Positions 53,251 to 60,931 of a stretch of DNA of 64,000 nt are shown in pieces. A program made the position numbers and the translations under genes. A model generated the notes under the pieces. That model did not search any database and had not been told where the DNA came from. It worked only from the letters and a program-made list of their open reading frames with translations. Source of the DNA: JBBIGV01 sp037447335 (GTDB taxonomy: Bacteria; Bacteroidota; Ignavibacteria; Ignavibacteriales; Ignavibacteriaceae); assembly GCA_037447335.1 (NCBI GenBank), contig JBBIGV010000001.1, positions 1-64,000 of the forward strand, written 5' to 3'. How positions within the stretch are numbered: position 1 is the stretch's first letter; each line of letters opens with the position of its first letter.

Positions 53251-55251
53251 ATGGAATTAAAGAATATCATCTTTACTATTGTTTTTCTGGCTGCCCTGCT
53301 ATTCTTTTTATATAGCTGCAGAAACCTTTTTCGTTATATGATGACAGCTAAAAAGAAAGATAACAGGTTCAACAATCCCGGTGCAAGAATTCAGCGGGTT
53401 CTTACAATTGCATTTGCTCAGACAAAGTTGTTAAGAGACCCTGTAGCCGGAATTATCCACGTGCTGATATTCTGGGGATTTATGCTTTTCCTCTTTGCGG
53501 TTATTGAAGCAATAATCCAGGGATTCTATTCCCCATTCACACTTGCTTTTCTCGGTCCGCTTTTCTCTGTAATAACAGTAGTGCAGGATATTTTCGGTTT
53601 GCTCGTTATTATTGCTGTGCTCTGGGCGCTTTATCGCAGATTTATCGTTCGTGTACCGAGACTTGAAGTTGATAAAACCGGTAAGATTGATGCTGCATTT
53701 ATCCTGCTGATGATATTGATTGTGTGCCTGTCAATGTTCGGGCAGAATATTTCTCTTATGGCTATGCATTCATTCCAGCCTGAAGCTTATGAAGTCAGAC
53801 CCGTTTCAGTATATCTCAGCAAGCTGCTTTACAATTCCGATTTATCTTCCGCATCAATTCACTTTGAAATTTTCTGGTGGATACACATACTGGTGATATT
53901 TGCATTTATGAATTTTCTTCCGTACTCCAAACACCTGCATGTTCTCACATCAATTCCGAATACGTATTTCGCCAATCTTGAGCCGGTCAGAAACACACTT
54001 AAGCCTCTTGATCTTGATGACGAAAATGCTGAAGTATTTGGTGCAGCAGATATCGAACATCTGTCGTGGAAGCAAATACTCGATGGCTACTCCTGTACAG
54101 AATGTGGAAGATGCACTTCTGTTTGTCCCGCAGCAACAGTTGGTAAGTCTCTTTCACCGAGAAAGATCATAGTAGATATTCGCAAACGGACAAAAGACAA
54201 AGCGCCTCTGCTGGCTGCCGGTATTAATGATGAAGAAGTTTTCAGCAAACATTTGGTGCATGATTACATTTCCGACAAAGAATTGTGGCAGTGCACAACC
54301 TGTATGGCTTGCGTTCAGGAGTGCCCTGTAATGATTGAGCACGTTGATTCAATTGTTGATATGAGAAGAAACCTCGTGCTTACTGAATCAGAATTCCCTT
54401 CAGAATTGAACAACGTTTTTAAAAGCCTTGAAACTAACTTTACTCCGTGGGCTTTTAATCAGGCTGACAGAGCAAACTGGGCAGAGGGGATGAACATCAA
54501 AACTCTTGCTGAGGATACTAATGGAGAAATTCTTTTCTGGGTAGGTTGCGCAGGCTCGTTCGATAACCGCTGCAAAAAAGTTTCTCAGGCATTTGCCTCT
54601 CTGATGCAAAAAGCAGGTGTGGATTTCAGAATTCTGGGAACGGAAGAAAAATGCAACGGAGATACGGCACGAAGACTTGGGAACGAATACCTCGCACAGA
54701 TGATGATGCAGGAAAATGTCGGAACACTTAACAACTATGGTGTTAAAAAAATAGTTACTGCATGTCCGCATTGCTATCATTCATTAAAAAATGAATACAA
54801 ACAGTTTGGCGGTGATTATGAAGTAGTTCATCACACTGAGATGATTGAGCAGTTTATCACTGAAGGCAAATTAGTACCCAAAGAAAATGGCAAGAGTGAT
54901 AAAGTTACTTATCACGATTCATGTTATCTCGGTCGTTACAATGATGTGTACAATCCTCCCAGGCAAATACTCGACAGCATAAAAGGGGTTGAACGGGTAG
55001 AAATGGAACGTATAAAAAGCAGGGGATTCTGCTGTGGTGCCGGCGGCGGCAGAATGTTTCTTGAAGATGAAGAAGGCGGCAGGATCAATATCGAGCGCAC
55101 TCAGGAAGCGATCGGAACAAATGCCTCTACTATCGCTTCGGCTTGTCCTTTCTGTATGACTATGATGACAGACGGAGTCAAGCACTTTGAAAAAACTGAT
55201 GAAGTGGAGGTAAAAGATATTGCAGAAATTGTTCTGGATAGTTATAAATAA
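53251..55251 (+). CDS. Membrane Fe-S oxidoreductase with two CCG (HdrD-like) domains
   Basis: 666 residues. Residues 1-230 form five to six transmembrane helices of NarI/cytochrome-b type with His residues that could bind haem. Two 4Fe-4S motifs follow (CTECGRCTSVCP, about 281; CTTCMACVQECP, about 349). The C-terminal half has two CCG cysteine-rich domains (EKCNGDTARRLGNE ... CPHCYHSL, then DSCYLGRYN ... RGFCCGAGGGRMF ... CPFCMTMM). The architecture matches the quinone-linked ETF or heterodisulfide-like oxidoreductases. The electron donor is not encoded next to it. Confidence 0.88.
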   Translation: MELKNIIFTIVFLAALLFFLYSCRNLFRYMMTAKKKDNRFNNPGARIQRVLTIAFAQTKLLRDPVAGIIHVLIFWGFMLFLFAVIEAIIQGFYSPFTLAFLGPLFSVITVVQDIFGLLVIIAVLWALYRRFIVRVPRLEVDKTGKIDAAFILLMILIVCLSMFGQNISLMAMHSFQPEAYEVRPVSVYLSKLLYNSDLSSASIHFEIFWWIHILVIFAFMNFLPYSKHLHVLTSIPNTYFANLEPVRNTLKPLDLDDENAEVFGAADIEHLSWKQILDGYSCTECGRCTSVCPAATVGKSLSPRKIIVDIRKRTKDKAPLLAAGINDEEVFSKHLVHDYISDKELWQCTTCMACVQECPVMIEHVDSIVDMRRNLVLTESEFPSELNNVFKSLETNFTPWAFNQADRANWAEGMNIKTLAEDTNGEILFWVGCAGSFDNRCKKVSQAFASLMQKAGVDFRILGTEEKCNGDTARRLGNEYLAQMMMQENVGTLNNYGVKKIVTACPHCYHSLKNEYKQFGGDYEVVHHTEMIEQFITEGKLVPKENGKSDKVTYHDSCYLGRYNDVYNPPRQILDSIKGVERVEMERIKSRGFCCGAGGGRMFLEDEEGGRINIERTQEAIGTNASTIASACPFCMTMMTDGVKHFEKTDEVEVKDIAEIVLDSYK

Positions 55252-55283
55252 TATTTTTCTCTAACTTATTTAAGGAGGCTCGC

Positions 55284-55481
55284 ATGAATAAATATGAAGA
55301 ACTGACCCAGGCAGTTAGAAATCTCGAAGCAGATTTTGAAAAGTTCTATATCAAAGAACAGGCTGCTGCCGGAACTCGTCTGCGTAAGGGTTTAAGTGAA
55401 CTCAGAAAGCTCGCGCAGGATGTACGTAAAGACATTCAGGAAGTTAAAGTACGCAGAAAAGCAGAAAAATCCGGGCAATAA
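55284..55481 (+). CDS. Histone H1-like (Hc1) DNA-associated protein
   Basis: 65 residues behind AGGAGG. An Ala/Glu helix (NLEADFEKFYIKEQAAAGTRLRKGLSELRKLAQDVRKDIQEV) with basic tail KVRRKAEKSGQ is typical of the short Hc1-type histone-like proteins of Bacteroidota and Chlamydiae. It would bind DNA through its basic residues. It lies 30 bases after the Fe-S gene and is closed by a terminator. Confidence 0.87.
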   Translation: MNKYEELTQAVRNLEADFEKFYIKEQAAAGTRLRKGLSELRKLAQDVRKDIQEVKVRRKAEKSGQ

Positions 55482-55506
55482 CTTCTCCCGAATCTTTTCC
55501 ATTTAA

Positions 55507-55547
55507 AAGGCTGAAACACTTCGGTGGTTCAGCCTTATTTTATCTTT
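55507..55547 (+). terminator. Terminator with UUCG tetraloop
   Basis: A 9-bp stem (55507-55515 with 55528-55536) is extended by 3 of 4 inner pairs and closed by the extra-stable C-TTCG-G loop (55519-55524), then ATTTTATCTTT. It ends the histone-like gene and rules out the GTG at 55524 as the next gene's start. Confidence 0.9.
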
Positions 55548-56741
55548 ATGTATAATTATTTCGTAATAATATTACTAGCTTCAGGTGCTTACCTGAGTTT
55601 CATGAATTTTTTGCCCGCTAAGCAAATTCATTCTGAAGGATTGCAGCAAAAAGATTCTTTGGTTACTGTTAAAATCTCTGTTGTGGGTGATCTGATGTGT
55701 CATTCCACTCAATACAATTATGCAAGGGTAAGTGCAGACAGCTTCGACTTCCGTCCAGTTTACAGGATGGTTGAAAAATATTTTAAAGAAAGTGATTTTA
55801 CTTTCGGCAACCTTGAAACTGTTACTGCCGGAAGTGCGCGCGGATTTTCCGGCTATCCATTTTTTAATTCGCCCGACGAGTATATAACCGCATTGTCATA
55901 TGCAGGCTTTGATCTGATCACTACTGCAAACAATCATTCACTCGATAAAGGTGAGCACGGCGTTTTGAGAACAATTGAACAGCTCGTAAAGAATAATCTG
56001 CACTATAACGGCACTTATACTTCACGAGGGGACAGGGATTCGGTAAGGCTGTTTAATATAAACGGGATAATATTTGCTTTTCTTGCTTATACTTACGGAA
56101 CAAACGGAATCCCGGTACCCGCCGGTAAAGATTATCTTGTAAATCTTATTGATTATGCGTTGATTGAACGGGATATTTCATCAGCCCGGAGCAATGGCGC
56201 TGAAATAGTTGTACTGCATTACCATTTCGGTGACGAATACAAGCGTGAACCGAATCATTATCAGAAAGATGTGGTTCAAAGATCTATTAATGCAGGAGCT
56301 GATATAATAATTGGCGGGCACCCGCACGTTCTACAACCGATAGATTATTTTAAAGGAATAAATACATCGCTCGATTCAGGTTTTGTCGCATATTCACTCG
56401 GGAATTTTATTTCTAACCAGCAGTGGCGGTATTCGGACGCCGGTGCAATCTTAAGTTTTAGTATTACGAAAGATTTTTTTAAGGATTCCATCTGGATCGA
56501 AAGCGTTGAATTCATCCCGACTTGGGTATTCAGGGGAAATACAGAAAAGGGGCGGGAGTATATCATCCTGCCTTCAGAGTTGTATGATGATATGAGTAAT
56601 TTTCAATTTCTATCACCCTCGCAGCGATCGTTGATGAAGCAGGCATTTGAAGATTCTAAAGAAATATTGACCAGATATGACAAACGACCCCGGCTTCGTT
56701 CCGTAAGTTCAGACTTTCAAACATTCTCTTCTTCAAAATAA
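55548..56741 (+). CDS. CapA-type metallophosphatase family protein
   Basis: 397 residues from the ATG at 55548. An N-terminal hydrophobic segment (YFVIILLASGAYLSFMNFL) exports or anchors it. The CapA fold shows ISVVGDLMCHSTQ, FTFGNLETVTAG, ITTANNHSLDKGEHGVLRTIEQL, VLHYHFGDEYKREPNHYQ, IIIGGHPHVLQPIDYF and FVAYSLGNFISNQ, carrying the metal ligands. The family is linked to poly-gamma-glutamate capsule work in Bacillus, but most members act elsewhere. No capB/capC neighbours are here, so the substrate is open. Confidence 0.87.
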   Translation: MYNYFVIILLASGAYLSFMNFLPAKQIHSEGLQQKDSLVTVKISVVGDLMCHSTQYNYARVSADSFDFRPVYRMVEKYFKESDFTFGNLETVTAGSARGFSGYPFFNSPDEYITALSYAGFDLITTANNHSLDKGEHGVLRTIEQLVKNNLHYNGTYTSRGDRDSVRLFNINGIIFAFLAYTYGTNGIPVPAGKDYLVNLIDYALIERDISSARSNGAEIVVLHYHFGDEYKREPNHYQKDVVQRSINAGADIIIGGHPHVLQPIDYFKGINTSLDSGFVAYSLGNFISNQQWRYSDAGAILSFSITKDFFKDSIWIESVEFIPTWVFRGNTEKGREYIILPSELYDDMSNFQFLSPSQRSLMKQAFEDSKEILTRYDKRPRLRSVSSDFQTFSSSK

Positions 56742-56763
56742 ATTTTAAGTTAATTTTCTCCCT

Positions 56764-56790
56764 CAGGTTCTCTATTGGCTTCAGCCCATA
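56764..56790 (+). repeat. REP-like unit A
   Basis: CAGGTTCT at 56764-56771, then a stem-loop TATTGGCT-TC-AGCCCATA (56773-56790) with one T-C mismatch. Same head as units B, C and D. Confidence 0.65.
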
Positions 56791-56854
56791 GTATAAGCGA
56801 AACACCATCCTCTCTCCCTCGCGGCGATGTTGTTATGCTTTGCTGGTGTTGATT

Positions 56855-56885
56855 TGTGTATGGGATAAATCCCACACAGAACCTG
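56855..56885 (-). repeat. REP-like unit B
   Basis: On the minus strand: CAGGTTCT (56885-56878), then a stem-loop with GGGAT/ATCCC (56862-56866, 56869-56873) and outer TGTG/CACA pairs. The core GGGATTTATCCC matches the GATTTATC cores of units C and D. Confidence 0.65.
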
Positions 56886-56896
56886 ATGTGAGTGAA

Positions 56897-56951
56897 AACC
56901 TTCAACGTTAAAATGGCTTTTTACCTTAGCAAACGTTGAAGGTTAGCCATT
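56897..56951. other. Interlocked inverted repeats (possible H-type pseudoknot)
   Basis: AACCTTCAACGTT (56897-56909) is the exact complement of 56932-56944 (13 bp). AATGGCT (56912-56918), inside its loop, is the exact complement of AGCCATT (56945-56951), outside it (7 bp). The order a-b-a'-b' is a pseudoknot topology. Confidence 0.6.
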
Positions 56952-57004
56952 AAGATTTTCGTTGATATGTTTTTCTGTAACAACATCTGATTAATTTTTT
57001 CCTT

Positions 57005-57031
57005 CAGGTTCTGAATGCGATTTATCGCATT
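57005..57031 (+). repeat. REP-like unit C
   Basis: CAGGTTCT (57005-57012), then a perfect 7-bp stem AATGCGA/TCGCATT (57014-57020 with 57025-57031) and TTTA loop. Nearly identical over 27 bases to unit D at 32986-33014 on the other strand. Confidence 0.7.
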
Positions 57032-57118
57032 TGTCCAGCTCATTGAATGATTTCAAGCCGTGAAATGTCTTATATTTGTAACCTCATTTTCAATTAAAAA
57101 ATTCAATGGAGATTATTG

Positions 57119-58141
57119 GTGTCTTACAAAATAACGTTCATACCCGGTGATGGAATCGGTCCCGAAATAACCAAAGCAGCAACAAAAGTTATTGAACACT
57201 CAGGAGTAAGAATTGAATGGGAAGTTGTTGAAGCCGGAATGACCACACTTGAAAAATACAGAGACCCTCTTCCTGAAGAGGTAATCAGAACTATTGACCG
57301 AAACAAAATCGCATTAAAGGGTCCATTAACCACTCCGGTTGGAAAGGGGTTCAGAAGTGTTAATGCTGCTCTAAGAAAAGAATTTGAACTCTATGTGAAT
57401 CAGCGGCCTGCAAAAACATTCAAAGGTATAAAGAGTCTTTACTTTGATCATATTGATCTGATTATCTTCCGCGAGAACCTGGAAGAATTTTATTCCGGCA
57501 TAGAACATTATATAGACAGCAGCCGCTCCGCAGCAGAAACCATAGGAATTATTACACGCCGCGGCTCGGAAAGAATTATTCGTTACGCATTTGAATACGC
57601 AAAAAAACACGGTAGAAAAAAAGTTGCTGTTGTGCACAAAGCAAACATTCTCAAATTTACCGGCGGACTTTTTCTTGATATCGCAGAAGAAATCGCACCC
57701 GAATATCCAGAATTAAAATTTGAAGATAAAATAGTTGATAACATGGCTATGAAAATGGTTATGAATCCTTATCAGTTTGATGTTATCGTTACTACAAATC
57801 TTTTTGGCGATATACTTTCTGACCTTGCTTCGGGTTTGGTGGGAGGATTGGGTCTTGCACCCGGCGCAAACATTGGCGATGGCGTTGCAATTTTTGAAGC
57901 TGTTCACGGTTCAGCTCCCGATATTGCCGGGCAAAATATTGCTAACCCTGCTGCATTAATGCTTGCTACTGTTATGATGCTGGATTATTTGGGCGAGTTC
58001 AATGCTGCACAAAAAGTTGAAAATGCAATTGCTTCTGTAATTGAAAAAGGCAAGTGTGTAACGAGGGATATAAATCCCGATAATTATGTAGGAACAAATG
58101 AATTTGCTGATGCAGTTATCCGCGAGATGGAACTAAGTTGA
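57119..58141 (+). CDS. NAD(P)-dependent isocitrate/isopropylmalate dehydrogenase family, likely isocitrate dehydrogenase
   Basis: 340 residues from the GTG at 57119, seven bases after GGAGA (a TTG one codon earlier is less well placed). KITFIPGDGIGPEIT, substrate-site NAALRKEFELYVNQRP (Ser/Asn/Arg), IIFRENLEEFYSGIEH, the metal-site DVIVTTNLFGDILSDLASGLVGGLGLAPGANIG, and the cofactor loop EAVHGSAPDIAGQNIANPAA. The short length and the NVNQRP-type stretch favour NAD-dependent isocitrate dehydrogenase over LeuB, but homoisocitrate dehydrogenase is not excluded. TCA-cycle role likely. Confidence 0.87.
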   Translation: MSYKITFIPGDGIGPEITKAATKVIEHSGVRIEWEVVEAGMTTLEKYRDPLPEEVIRTIDRNKIALKGPLTTPVGKGFRSVNAALRKEFELYVNQRPAKTFKGIKSLYFDHIDLIIFRENLEEFYSGIEHYIDSSRSAAETIGIITRRGSERIIRYAFEYAKKHGRKKVAVVHKANILKFTGGLFLDIAEEIAPEYPELKFEDKIVDNMAMKMVMNPYQFDVIVTTNLFGDILSDLASGLVGGLGLAPGANIGDGVAIFEAVHGSAPDIAGQNIANPAALMLATVMMLDYLGEFNAAQKVENAIASVIEKGKCVTRDINPDNYVGTNEFADAVIREMELS

Positions 58142-59325
58142 AAAACCGAACGCCTTTATTTTTAATTTTCCTTACTGTTTTTATTGACCTGCTGGGATTC
58201 GGAATACTAATCCCGATTCTTCCAACATTTGCAACAAAAGAGCTTCACGTTGATGAAACGGCAATCGGAATAGCAATTGCGATTTACTCTCTGATTCAAT
58301 TTTTGTTCAATCCTGTTTTCGGCAGCCTTTCGGATAAGTACGGAAGAAAACCTGTGATTGTTTTTTCACTCCTGCTCAATGCAATCGGGTATGTGATTTT
58401 TGCTTACACAACTACTTATGCAGTACTTCTGATTGCCAGAATTATTTCCGGTATTGGCGGCAGTAGTATCGGTGTTGCACAGGCTTATATTGCGGACTTT
58501 ACAACAAAGGAAAACAGATCTAAGGGAATGGGACTTATCGGCGCTGCATTTGGGCTTGGCTTTGTTTTCGGTCCGCTTATCGGAGGTTATCTTGCTGAGT
58601 TCGGATACACTGTTACAGGACTGGCAAGCGCAGGTTTTTCTTTCATAGCATTTGTGCTTACGGCAATTCTTCTTCCTGAGAGTAATGTTAACAGGGATAA
58701 ATCGAAAATCCTAAGCCGTAAACTGCTGGATGTTAAATCAATAAGACTGCTATTTAAAAAACCTTTGCTAGCAATATTACTCACAATGTTTTTCATCCTG
58801 ACATTTTCATTTGCAAATATATACGGAACATTTGCATTACTCGGCTTTAAAGTTTATGGATTTACAGATCTTCAGAACGGATACATGTATGCTATTGTTG
58901 GATTAACTTCTGCAATAGTGCAGGGCGGTTTGATAGGCATCATTTCAAAATATATCGAGCATAAAAAACTTGTTGTGTATGGTTCCTTTCTGGTTATGAT
59001 CGGGTTGGGAATGATCCCATACGGACAAACTTTTCTTGGACTTGCGGTAATTGCCGTTGTGCTCTCTTTTGGAACGGGTGCATTACAACCTACGTTGTTA
59101 AGCCTTATATCCAAATCAGCTTCAGAAACTGAGCAGGGTTTTACCCTGGGAATTAACCAATCCTTTAGTGCTTTTGCCAGGGTGCTTGGTCCTTTGTGGG
59201 GAGGATTTTCGTTTGAGTACCTTGGATACGAATTCCCTTTTCTTACCGGCGCATTCTTTACAATGATTATCTTTTTTGTAAGTGTTTTTTATCTGCCGAA
59301 GCTGTTTACCCCCCGTGAGGAATGA
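58138..59325 (+). CDS. MFS multidrug/tetracycline-type exporter
   Basis: 395 residues, TTG start overlapping the previous stop (TTGA). Twelve transmembrane helices. The MFS signature NPVFGSLSDKYGRKPVIVF is between helices 2 and 3, and the antiporter motif GLGFVFGPLIGGYLAEFG in helix 5 marks a drug:proton antiporter of the TetA/DHA1 group. ARIISGIGGSSIGVAQAYIAD completes it. Substrate unknown. Its pairing with a TCA enzyme looks positional only. Confidence 0.9.
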   Translation: MKNRTPLFLIFLTVFIDLLGFGILIPILPTFATKELHVDETAIGIAIAIYSLIQFLFNPVFGSLSDKYGRKPVIVFSLLLNAIGYVIFAYTTTYAVLLIARIISGIGGSSIGVAQAYIADFTTKENRSKGMGLIGAAFGLGFVFGPLIGGYLAEFGYTVTGLASAGFSFIAFVLTAILLPESNVNRDKSKILSRKLLDVKSIRLLFKKPLLAILLTMFFILTFSFANIYGTFALLGFKVYGFTDLQNGYMYAIVGLTSAIVQGGLIGIISKYIEHKKLVVYGSFLVMIGLGMIPYGQTFLGLAVIAVVLSFGTGALQPTLLSLISKSASETEQGFTLGINQSFSAFARVLGPLWGGFSFEYLGYEFPFLTGAFFTMIIFFVSVFYLPKLFTPREE

Positions 59326-59515
59326 TTTTTACAATTTATATTGAATTGCAAAGAATTAAATATTTATGTTACTTTACGTATAAAATTTAATGCGATAACT
59401 TAGGTTGACTGCTATAGATAAAAAACGGTTAAAACAGTTAATCATCAATTCCGGATCGTATTTAATCCGATGCATGCAAAGTTAAATCAGCAGATTATAT
59501 TAAACATAGATCACA

Positions 59516-59812
59516 ATGTTTTACATAAAAAGAAAACCTGCTTATCCCGGTGAAATATTAAACGAGGAATTTCTCAAACCGCTGGAAATTTCTCAGACTG
59601 CTTTGGCAGAAGCTCTTGAGATATCATTCAGAACAGTTAATGAATTGGTTAATGAAAAAAGAAATCTTAGTTCTGAATTGGCGGTAAAGCTGGCTAAATA
59701 TTTCGGAACTTCCCCGGAACTGTGGTTCAACTTAAAAAATCAGTATGATATTTATAAGATCTCTAAGTTGTTAAGTAGAGAGTTAAGTAAAATTAAACCA
59801 ATTACCGGATAA
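59516..59812 (+). CDS. HigA-type XRE antitoxin, no toxin partner visible
   Basis: 98 residues. KRKPAYPGEILNEEFLKPLEISQTALAEALEISFRTVNELVNEKRNLSSELAVKLAKYFGTSPELWFNLKNQYDIYK is the HigA/VapI pattern, with an XRE helix-turn-helix at about 27-50 and the typical P-E-L/F-W-F-N-L end. HigB toxins are usually just upstream. The 190 bases before this gene hold no such reading frame, nor is there one just downstream (dusB follows after 17 bases). It may be an orphan regulator. Confidence 0.88.
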   Translation: MFYIKRKPAYPGEILNEEFLKPLEISQTALAEALEISFRTVNELVNEKRNLSSELAVKLAKYFGTSPELWFNLKNQYDIYKISKLLSRELSKIKPITG

Positions 59813-59829
59813 ATACCTGTTCAATATCA

Positions 59830-60828
59830 ATGTTCAAACTTGGTAACATAAAAATTAAAAACGCAATCCTCCTTGCACCAATGGAAGATGTTACAGACGT
59901 CTCATTCAGATTGATCTGCCGCGAGCTTGGAGCAGATATAGTTTACACAGAATTTGTTAATTCAGAGGGATTGATTCGTGCCAACGAAAAAACACACAAA
60001 AAATTAAAAATAATTGAAGCCGAGCGTCCCGTCGGTATTCAGATTTACGGCGGCTCAATTGATTCGATGGTTGGGGCAGCCCGCATTGCCGAGGCAGAAC
60101 AACCGGATATTATTGATATAAATGCCGGATGCTGGGTTAAAAATGTTGTCGGTTGCGGCGCAGGCGCCGGTCTGCTTAAAGATCCGGTTTATATGCAGCA
60201 GCTAGTTAAGTCTGTAATTGATGCCGTTAGTATTCCAGTATCCGTTAAAACAAGAATTGGTTGGGATCAAAACTGCATCAATATTATTGAAGTTGCAAAG
60301 CGAATGGAAGATGCCGGTGCGAAAGCCATCACCGTTCACTGTCGTACACGTGCAATGGGGCATAAAGGTGACGCCGATTGGTCATGGATTCCAAAAGTTA
60401 AAGAAGCGGTATCAATCCCGGTGGCACTTAACGGTAATGTGCTTACAGCTTACGATGTTAAAAAAGCTTTTGATGATACTAATGCGGACGCAGTAATGAT
60501 TGCGCGGGGTGCAATCGGCAACCCATGGATTTTCCTTGAAACAAAAGAACTTCTTGAAACCGGTAAGATCGAAACTGATATTGATGCATCTTTCAGAATT
60601 CATACAGCCCTTAAACACCTTAAGCTCGCTATAGAAGTTAAAGGTAATATAAGGGCAGTCCTTGAACACCGGAAATTTTATACCGGTTATCTTAAAGGAT
60701 TGTGGAGTGCTTCACGTGTTCGTGCACAGCTAATGGATGCAATAGAATATGATGAAGTTGAGGAAATCCTTCTTGGCTATCTGGAAGAGATGAACGGGAT
60801 AGGGTCTGGTGCGCTGGTAATGAAATAA
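59830..60828 (+). CDS. dusB: DusB-type tRNA-dihydrouridine synthase
   Basis: 332 residues. FMN-binding TIM barrel: ILLAPMEDVTDVSFRLICRELGADIVYTEFV, VGIQIYGG, VSVKTRIGWD, AITVHCRTRAMGHKG, VALNGNVLTAYDV, VMIARGAIGNPWIF. The catalytic Cys stretch reads DINAGCWVKNVVGCGAGAGLLKD, with Trp where most Dus enzymes have Pro after the Cys. It reduces uridine in the tRNA D-loop. Confidence 0.93.
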   Translation: MFKLGNIKIKNAILLAPMEDVTDVSFRLICRELGADIVYTEFVNSEGLIRANEKTHKKLKIIEAERPVGIQIYGGSIDSMVGAARIAEAEQPDIIDINAGCWVKNVVGCGAGAGLLKDPVYMQQLVKSVIDAVSIPVSVKTRIGWDQNCINIIEVAKRMEDAGAKAITVHCRTRAMGHKGDADWSWIPKVKEAVSIPVALNGNVLTAYDVKKAFDDTNADAVMIARGAIGNPWIFLETKELLETGKIETDIDASFRIHTALKHLKLAIEVKGNIRAVLEHRKFYTGYLKGLWSASRVRAQLMDAIEYDEVEEILLGYLEEMNGIGSGALVMK

Positions 60829-60834
60829 AAATCA

Positions 60835-60888
60835 CGCAAAGCCGCTAAGACGCAAAGGAGATTTCTTTGTGAATTATTATGCTTTGCG
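60835..60888. repeat. CGCAAAG short tandem repeat with inverted copy
   Basis: Three 8-mers in a row (CGCAAAGC, CGCTAAGA, CGCAAAGG, 60835-60858), then the exact inverse of the first (GCTTTGCG, 60881-60888) in the dusB 3' region. It can fold into a hairpin. GCAAAG-rich units of this kind are scattered in many environmental genomes. Confidence 0.55.
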
Positions 60889-60931
60889 GAATGCCTAAAT
60901 AAATATTTTAAAAGAATTTAACATTCGATAA

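Larger units (their letters stand above)
56742..57118. other. Gene-free stretch with REP-like units and a possible pseudoknot
   Basis: 377 bases with no coding sequence. It holds REP-like units A, B and C, an interlocked pair of inverted repeats (56897-56951), a small hairpin ATTTCA/TGAAAT (57050-57066) and a TATATTTG box (57071-57078) that may serve the isocitrate dehydrogenase gene. Confidence 0.75.

Noticed and set aside
55524..55547. GTG start for the CapA-like gene
   Set aside because: The codon is inside the terminator hairpin of the previous gene. The ATG at 55548 begins a proper signal segment.
59326..59515. HigB-like toxin upstream of the HigA gene
   Set aside because: No open frame of suitable length or with RelE-type motifs in either strand of the 190 bases.
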